A stretch of DNA of 8,744 nucleotides from Crocinitomicaceae bacterium (lineage in GTDB: Bacteria; Bacteroidota; Bacteroidia; Flavobacteriales_D; Crocinitomicaceae): NCBI GenBank assembly GCA_030833265.1, contig JAURHO010000065.1, positions 1-8,744 of the forward strand, in the 5' to 3' direction. Under the pieces are notes generated by a model. It was given only the letters and a program-made list of their open reading frames with translations. It made no database searches and was not told the DNA's origin. Shown here in pieces: positions 5,590-8,744 of this stretch (position 1 is its first letter; the number at the start of each line of letters is the position of its first letter). A program made the translations under genes and the position numbers.

Positions 5590-5928
5590 ATGAATTCTTA
5601 CGAAACTGTTTTCATTTTAACTCCCGTTTTGTCTGATGAGCAGGCAAAGGAAGCAGTGCAGAAATTCGAAGGCGAGATTACCGCAAAAGGCGGAAAAATC
5701 AAGCATTCGGAGAGCTGGGGTTTGCGCAAAATGGCCTACCCAATCCAGAAAAAATCAACCGGATTTTACTATCTAGTTGAATTTCAAGCTGAAGGCAACG
5801 TTGTTGCAGATTACGAATTGATGATGAAGCGTGACGAGCGTGTTCTCCGATTCTTAACTGTAAAAATGGATGCTGATCATCTTGCCTACGCTGATAAGCG
5901 TCGTGCTAAAGCTGGAGCAACTGCCTAA
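5590..5928 (+). CDS. rpsF: Small ribosomal subunit protein bS6
   Basis: The 112-residue product matches bS6 from end to end. It opens with MNSYETVFILTP, has the helix DEQAKEAVQKFEGEI, and carries the central signature WGLRKMAYPIQKKSTGFYYLVEF and the RVLRFLTVKMD strand. bS6 binds the 30S platform as a dimer with bS18, encoded next. The ATG is the only sensible start: MNSYE is a common bS6 N-terminus, and the A/T-rich leader has no Shine-Dalgarno sequence. It is the first gene of the rpsF-rpsR-rplI operon, 29 nt before rpsR. Unlike many Proteobacteria and Firmicutes, the operon contains no ssb or priB between rpsF and rpsR. The C-terminal tail is short and basic (DKRRAKAGATA). Confidence 0.98.
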   Translation: MNSYETVFILTPVLSDEQAKEAVQKFEGEITAKGGKIKHSESWGLRKMAYPIQKKSTGFYYLVEFQAEGNVVADYELMMKRDERVLRFLTVKMDADHLAYADKRRAKAGATA

Positions 5929-5957
5929 TTATTGTCAAACCTATTAAAGAACGAGCT

Positions 5958-6218
5958 ATGTCAAACGATATCCGTTATCTAACTCCGATTAACATCGATA
6001 TTAAAAAGGAGAAATACTGCCGCTTCAAAAAAAGCGGAATTAAGTTCATCGATTACAAAGACGCTAATTTCTTATTGAAATTGGTAAACGCACAAGGAAA
6101 AATTTTACCACGTCGTATCACTGGTACTTCCCAAAAGTATCAAAAACGTGTCAACAAGGCCATCAAGCGTGCACGTCACCTTGCAATCTTGCCTTATGTT
6201 GGTGATATGTTGAAATAA
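5958..6218 (+). CDS. rpsR: Small ribosomal subunit protein bS18
   Basis: The 86-residue product carries the bS18 signatures: IRYLTPINIDIKKEKYCRFKKSGIKFIDYKD at the N-terminus, then LPRRITGTSQKYQKRVNKAIKRARHLAILPYV, the rRNA-binding core. Only one cysteine is present (in KYCRF), so this is a form without a zinc-binding cysteine cluster. bS18 pairs with bS6 on the 30S platform close to the 3' end of 16S rRNA. In Bacteroidota this neighbourhood (bS21, bS18, bS6) has been described as sequestering the anti-Shine-Dalgarno tail, which fits the lack of Shine-Dalgarno sequences in this window. The gene lies 29 nt after rpsF and 30 nt before rplI. Confidence 0.98.
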   Translation: MSNDIRYLTPINIDIKKEKYCRFKKSGIKFIDYKDANFLLKLVNAQGKILPRRITGTSQKYQKRVNKAIKRARHLAILPYVGDMLK

Positions 6219-6248
6219 GTCATTGTTGAACGACAAAATTGAGAAATC

Positions 6249-6695
6249 ATGGAAGTTATTCTAAAGAAAAATGTAGATAAACTCGGTTACGCCAATGAGG
6301 TAGTAACTGTGAAGCCAGGTTACGGTCGTAATTTCCTTATTCCACAAGGATACGCTGTATTGGCAACCGCTAGTGCTAAAAAAGCACACGAAGAAGTGAT
6401 GCGTCAAAAATCACACAAAGAATCAAAAATGTTGGCTGAAGCGCAAGCAGTTGCTGCTAAATTAGCCGACGTATCTGTTAGCATCGCTACTAAAGCAGGT
6501 GAAAACGGTAAAATCTTTGGTTCTGTAAACACGGTTCAATTAGCTGAAGCACTTCGCAAAGCTGGTTTCGATATCGATCGCAAATCTTTGAAAATCAAAG
6601 ACGAGCCTATCCGCGAGGTTGGTTCTTTCGAAGCAGAAGCGAACCTTTACAAAGGTGTGAAGCAAAGCTTTAAATTTGAAGTAGTTAGCGAGTAA
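6249..6695 (+). CDS. rplI: Large ribosomal subunit protein bL9
   Basis: The 148-residue product is full-length bL9. The N-terminal domain shows MEVILKKNVDKLGYANEVVTVKPGYGRNFLIPQGYAV, the rRNA-binding Gly/Lys-rich signature. A long connecting helix follows at about 45-75 (KKAHEEVMRQKSHKESKMLAEAQ). The C-terminal domain contains AGENGKIFGSVNTVQLAEAL and ends KFEVVSE. bL9 binds 23S rRNA near the L1 stalk and extends from the ribosome surface, helping to limit frameshifting. It is the last gene of the operon and is followed by a strong intrinsic terminator starting about 20 nt after the stop. Confidence 0.98.
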   Translation: MEVILKKNVDKLGYANEVVTVKPGYGRNFLIPQGYAVLATASAKKAHEEVMRQKSHKESKMLAEAQAVAAKLADVSVSIATKAGENGKIFGSVNTVQLAEALRKAGFDIDRKSLKIKDEPIREVGSFEAEANLYKGVKQSFKFEVVSE

Positions 6696-6714
6696 TCGTT
6701 AATCTATAAGATAT

Positions 6715-6746
6715 AAAAAAGCCCCGCAATTTGCGGGGCTTTTTTT
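6715..6746. terminator. Intrinsic terminator of the ribosomal operon (bidirectional form)
   Basis: GCCCCGCAA (6721-6729) and TTGCGGGGC (6731-6739) form a perfect 9-bp stem around one base. It is preceded by A6 and followed by T7, so it has a U-tract on both strands. It ends rplI on the plus strand and probably also the dNK-hldD message arriving from the right. Confidence 0.93.
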
Positions 6747-6776
6747 ATGGAGTACTTTTTAAAGTGAAGTTGTTTA

Positions 6777-6804
6777 TTCTTTCTTTCTTTCTTTCTTTCT
6801 TTCT
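6777..6804. repeat. Tetranucleotide microsatellite (TTCT)7
   Basis: Seven perfect tandem copies of TTCT (AGAA on the minus strand) lie between the convergent rplI and hldD genes. They form the core of a longer polypyrimidine run to about 6810. On the minus strand the tract falls in the 3' untranslated region of hldD, about 30 nt after the stop. It is outside any coding frame I can support. Confidence 0.95.
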
Positions 6805-6833
6805 CCTCTTTAATGACGAGTAAGCGCCTTAAG

Positions 6834-7814
6834 CTAATCTTTAAGTTCTTTACTTAAGTGTTCCTGAACGTAGTCAAAAACCCCTTCTTCTAAGGTGTGA
6901 AAACCTCCAGTGTAGCCAACACTTAATAGCTTAGACATATTAGCTTCTGTGAAATATTGGTATTTATCGCGGATATCAAGGGGTGTATCAATAAAACTAA
7001 TTTGTGGTGTTAGCTCAAGTGCTTCAAAGGTGAGGCGGGCAAGATCATAGAATGTTCTGGCTTTTCCGGAGCCTAGGTTGTAAATGCCATTGGTTGGCAA
7101 CTTTTCGGCTAAAAACTGACACACTTTTGCGACATCTTTGACATAAACGAAATCTCGGAGTTGCTCACCGTCTTTGAAGTCGGGGTGATGGGATCTAAAG
7201 AGTTTCATTTGGCCTTCAGCTTTTATTTGTCGGTATGTATGAAAAACCACACTGGCCATGCGGCCTTTGTGGTATTCTTTAGGGCCGTAAACATTAAAAA
7301 ACTTGAGCCCGTACCAATGAGGTGGGCAGCTTGTTTGTTCCAAAGCCCAAATATCGAAGTCATTTTTAGAGATGCCGTAAAGATTCAAGGGTTTTAATTG
7401 GCTGCAGAGGCTGTGCTCGTCGTTGTATCCAAATTCACCGAGGCCGTATGTGGCTGCACTGCTCGCATAAACCAAAGGTATCTGCGCTGTGCTACAGATT
7501 TTCCAGATTTGTTGGGTGTATTCTAGGTTGAGGTGTGTCAAGATTTCTTGACTTTTTTCGGTGGTATCGGTGCGTGCACCTAAATGATACACCAATTCAA
7601 TTTCTGAACTATGCACTTCAAACCAAGAAAGAAAATCTTCGCGGTCAATACAGGCAGTATATTTCAATGCTTGCCAATTGGCTTTTTTACTTTCGATTGA
7701 AAAGTCATCGACCAAGACGAGTTCATCAAAGCCGGCAGCATTGAGTTCTTGGGCTAAATAGCTGGCAATAAAACCGGCTGCGCCAGTGACAACTATTTTT
7801 TTAGAAGAGGCCAT
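6834..7814 (-). CDS. hldD: ADP-L-glycero-D-manno-heptose 6-epimerase
   Basis: This 326-residue short-chain dehydrogenase/reductase interconverts ADP-D-glycero- and ADP-L-glycero-D-manno-heptose, the last step of nucleotide-heptose supply for the LPS core or other surface glycans. The NADP-binding Rossmann motif is TGAAGFIAS (10-18), with acidic residues after strand 2 (LVDDFS). The catalytic serine region is YASSAATYG (116-124), and the YxxxK pair is Tyr146/Lys150 in YGISK. HldD-specific segments are FFNVYGPKEYHKGRMASV (172-189), whose Lys183 aligns with the second catalytic base of the family, and the C-terminal RDFVYVKDVA. The frame stays open to 8030 but runs through the kinase gene. ATG 7814-7812 is chosen because the Rossmann strand begins at once and the length matches the family (about 310-330). 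It overlaps the kinase stop by 14 nt, so co-translation is likely. Confidence 0.93.
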   Translation of the reverse strand: MASSKKIVVTGAAGFIASYLAQELNAAGFDELVLVDDFSIESKKANWQALKYTACIDREDFLSWFEVHSSEIELVYHLGARTDTTEKSQEILTHLNLEYTQQIWKICSTAQIPLVYASSAATYGLGEFGYNDEHSLCSQLKPLNLYGISKNDFDIWALEQTSCPPHWYGLKFFNVYGPKEYHKGRMASVVFHTYRQIKAEGQMKLFRSHHPDFKDGEQLRDFVYVKDVAKVCQFLAEKLPTNGIYNLGSGKARTFYDLARLTFEALELTPQISFIDTPLDIRDKYQYFTEANMSKLLSVGYTGGFHTLEEGVFDYVQEHLSKELKD

Positions 7815-8421
7815 TGATTTCAGCGTCAATAGCGGTGATGATTTTTCCGAGGTCTTCTTGGTTTTCAGGGAAACGGTTGTTGTCGACATCGATGATGAGC
7901 AATTGCCCTTTATCATAGGTTGAAATCCAGGCTTCATAGCGCTCATTGAGGCGTTTGAGGTAGTCAAGGCGGATGCTTTCTTCGTAGTCGCGGCCGCGTT
8001 GTTGGATCTGATTAACGAGTGTAGGAACACTGGCTCTGAGGTAAATCAGGAGGTCTGGGGCAGACACGAAAGAATCCATGAGGTTGAAAAGCGAAAAGTA
8101 ATTTTCGAAGTCACGGGTAGTCATGAGGCCCATCGAATGCAGGTTGGGCGCAAAGATGAAAGCGTCTTCGTAAATGGTGCGGTCTTGGATGACGGTATTG
8201 GTCGATTCTTTGATTTCTTGAATTTGTGTAAAACGACTATTCAAGTAATAAATCTGAAGGTTAAAAGACCAGCGTTGCATATCGTGGTAAAAGTCATTGA
8301 GATATGGATTTTGATCCACGTCTTCAAAATGGGTGTCCCAACCATAATGTTTTGAAAGTAAGTTGGTTAGTGTGGTTTTACCCGAGCCAATATTTCCTGC
8401 AATTGCAACGTGCATAGTCAT
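7801..8421 (-). CDS. Deoxynucleoside kinase (dNK/dGK-dAK family)
   Basis: The 206-residue product belongs to the dNK family, which phosphorylates deoxynucleosides to monophosphates in DNA-precursor salvage. Near the N-terminus is the P-loop GNIGSGKTT. It is followed by HFEDVDQNPYL, with Glu/Asp at the substrate site, and RWSFNLQIYYLNSRF. DRTIYEDAFIFA is the family DRS/ERS-like catalytic motif. The arginine-rich lid is QQRGRDYEESI, and the C-terminus LLIIDVDNNRF...INGLF is typical of Bacteroidota members. The base specificity (purine or pyrimidine) cannot be read from sequence alone. An upstream TTG at 8448 lies within the promoter region and is rejected. ATG 8421-8419 or ATG 8415-8413 is the start, and 8421 is preferred because it keeps the same 13-nt spacing from the -7 box as the acidic-protein gene. 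The 3' end overlaps hldD by 14 nt. Confidence 0.92.
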   Translation of the reverse strand: MTMHVAIAGNIGSGKTTLTNLLSKHYGWDTHFEDVDQNPYLNDFYHDMQRWSFNLQIYYLNSRFTQIQEIKESTNTVIQDRTIYEDAFIFAPNLHSMGLMTTRDFENYFSLFNLMDSFVSAPDLLIYLRASVPTLVNQIQQRGRDYEESIRLDYLKRLNERYEAWISTYDKGQLLIIDVDNNRFPENQEDLGKIITAIDAEINGLF

Positions 8422-8434
8422 TTTTTTTAAAGGA

Positions 8435-8465
8435 CTAAAGTACGACAATTCAATTGAAACGTCAA
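8435..8465 (-). promoter_or_regulatory. Promoter with palindromic element for dNK-hldD
   Basis: On the minus strand, TTG (8465-8463) is followed by 20 nt and TACTTTAG (8442-8435), one mismatch from TAnnTTTG. ATG 8421 follows 13 nt later. The spacer holds GTTTCAATTGAA (8460-8449), containing the 10-bp palindrome TTCAATTGAA, 6 nt before the -7 box. This is the same arrangement as at 1980-2005. Confidence 0.55.
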
Positions 8466-8475
8466 AAAGTCAAGC

Positions 8476-8744
8476 TTACATTTTGAGCTTATAAACGTAG
8501 ATTTTTCCTGCTTTTTGGAAATAGTACTGCTCGTTGAATACTTGAAGAAGTATATCTTGCCCTTCGGGGAAAGCGAGGCTTTGGATGTTTTGAAAAGTAG
8601 AGACGTTTTTAAGGGAGTTGTTGGCAGTCATCCATAGCTGATTTTTGATGGAGAAAAGCTGTGCTTGTGGATCAATTTTAAACTGATCGATGAGTGTTAG
8701 GTTGCGGTCAAAACGAAAAACCTGGCCATTTTCGAGCAAGCAAA
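8476..8744 (-). CDS. C-terminal end of an unrecognised protein (partial, runs off right edge)
   Basis: The frame is open from the window edge to TAA at 8478-8476, giving 88 residues of the C-terminus. The true start lies beyond 8744; the TTG at 8739 is only an internal codon. The visible part is rich in beta-strand-like, alternating segments with aromatic residues (GQVFRFDRNLTLIDQF, LFSIKNQLWMTANNSL, QYYFQKAGKIYVYKLKM). This suggests the last blades of a beta-propeller-like or similar all-beta repeat protein. That is a composition-based impression, not a family match. It ends 54 nt upstream of the kinase ATG on the same strand, with the kinase promoter between them and no terminator hairpin that I can see, so read-through into dNK-hldD is possible. 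Confidence 0.6.
   Translation of the reverse strand, partial: CLLENGQVFRFDRNLTLIDQFKIDPQAQLFSIKNQLWMTANNSLKNVSTFQNIQSLAFPEGQDILLQVFNEQYYFQKAGKIYVYKLKM

Noticed and set aside
7815..8030. N-terminal extension of the hldD frame by 72 residues
   Set aside because: It runs antiparallel in frame through the kinase coding sequence, is low-complexity Ser/Thr/Lys-rich, and precedes a Rossmann motif that normally begins within about 10 residues of the start.
8422..8448. TTG start of the kinase giving an N-terminus MSYFSPLKK
   Set aside because: It overlaps the promoter region, and the dNK family starts almost directly at the P-loop strand. ATG 8421 or 8415 fits better.

Overview
The window comes from a member of the Bacteroidota. 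Several independent signs agree. The promoter-like sites carry the TAnnTTTG -7 box of that phylum, in two or three places with a TTG about 19-21 nt upstream. No start codon has a convincing Shine-Dalgarno sequence; the upstream stretches are A/T-rich. The ribosomal block is rpsF-rpsR-rplI with no ssb in it. The proteins (DUF2461, a secreted DPP IV-type S9 peptidase, a Bacteroidota-style deoxynucleoside kinase and an HldD heptose epimerase) fit as well. HldD implies a Gram-negative cell with a heptose-containing surface glycan. The genus cannot be told from the sequence alone. No insertion sequence, CRISPR array, tRNA or phage gene is visible; this looks like ordinary chromosome.

Left part (1-1966, all minus strand). 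An acidic orphan protein (1966-1487) is followed by the 100-nt small SRP RNA gene ffs (1460-1361). Only 17 nt later comes an unusual fusion protein, a ribulose-phosphate-3-epimerase-like barrel joined to a KdsD/KpsF-like pair of CBS domains (1343-321). It overlaps by ATGA a 70-residue unknown protein (324-112). A reading frame with a clear membrane segment then runs off the left edge. It has no ATG, and it may be joined to the 70-residue ORF through a frameshift at an A7 run.

Middle (2049-5493). A TAnnTTTG promoter drives two tandem single-domain rhodaneses on the plus strand, ended by a perfect 19-bp hairpin that also serves the converging minus-strand pair. That pair is a DUF2461 protein and a secreted dipeptidyl-peptidase IV-type S9 peptidase, coupled by ATGA.

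Right part (5525-8744). A canonical promoter drives rpsF-rpsR-rplI, closed by a strong terminator. Past a (TTCT)7 microsatellite lies the minus-strand pair dNK-hldD (overlapping by 14 nt), and then the C-terminal end of an unrecognised protein that runs off the right edge.

The most notable items are four. First, the epimerase-CBS fusion, which suggests ligand-regulated pentose- or sugar-phosphate epimerisation. Second, its position directly behind ffs with almost no room for its own promoter. Third, a gap-free repeated promoter architecture (a TTCAATTGAA palindrome, 6 nt, a -7-like box, 13 nt, ATG) in front of two unrelated minus-strand genes 6.4 kb apart. Fourth, the possible frameshift at the left edge.
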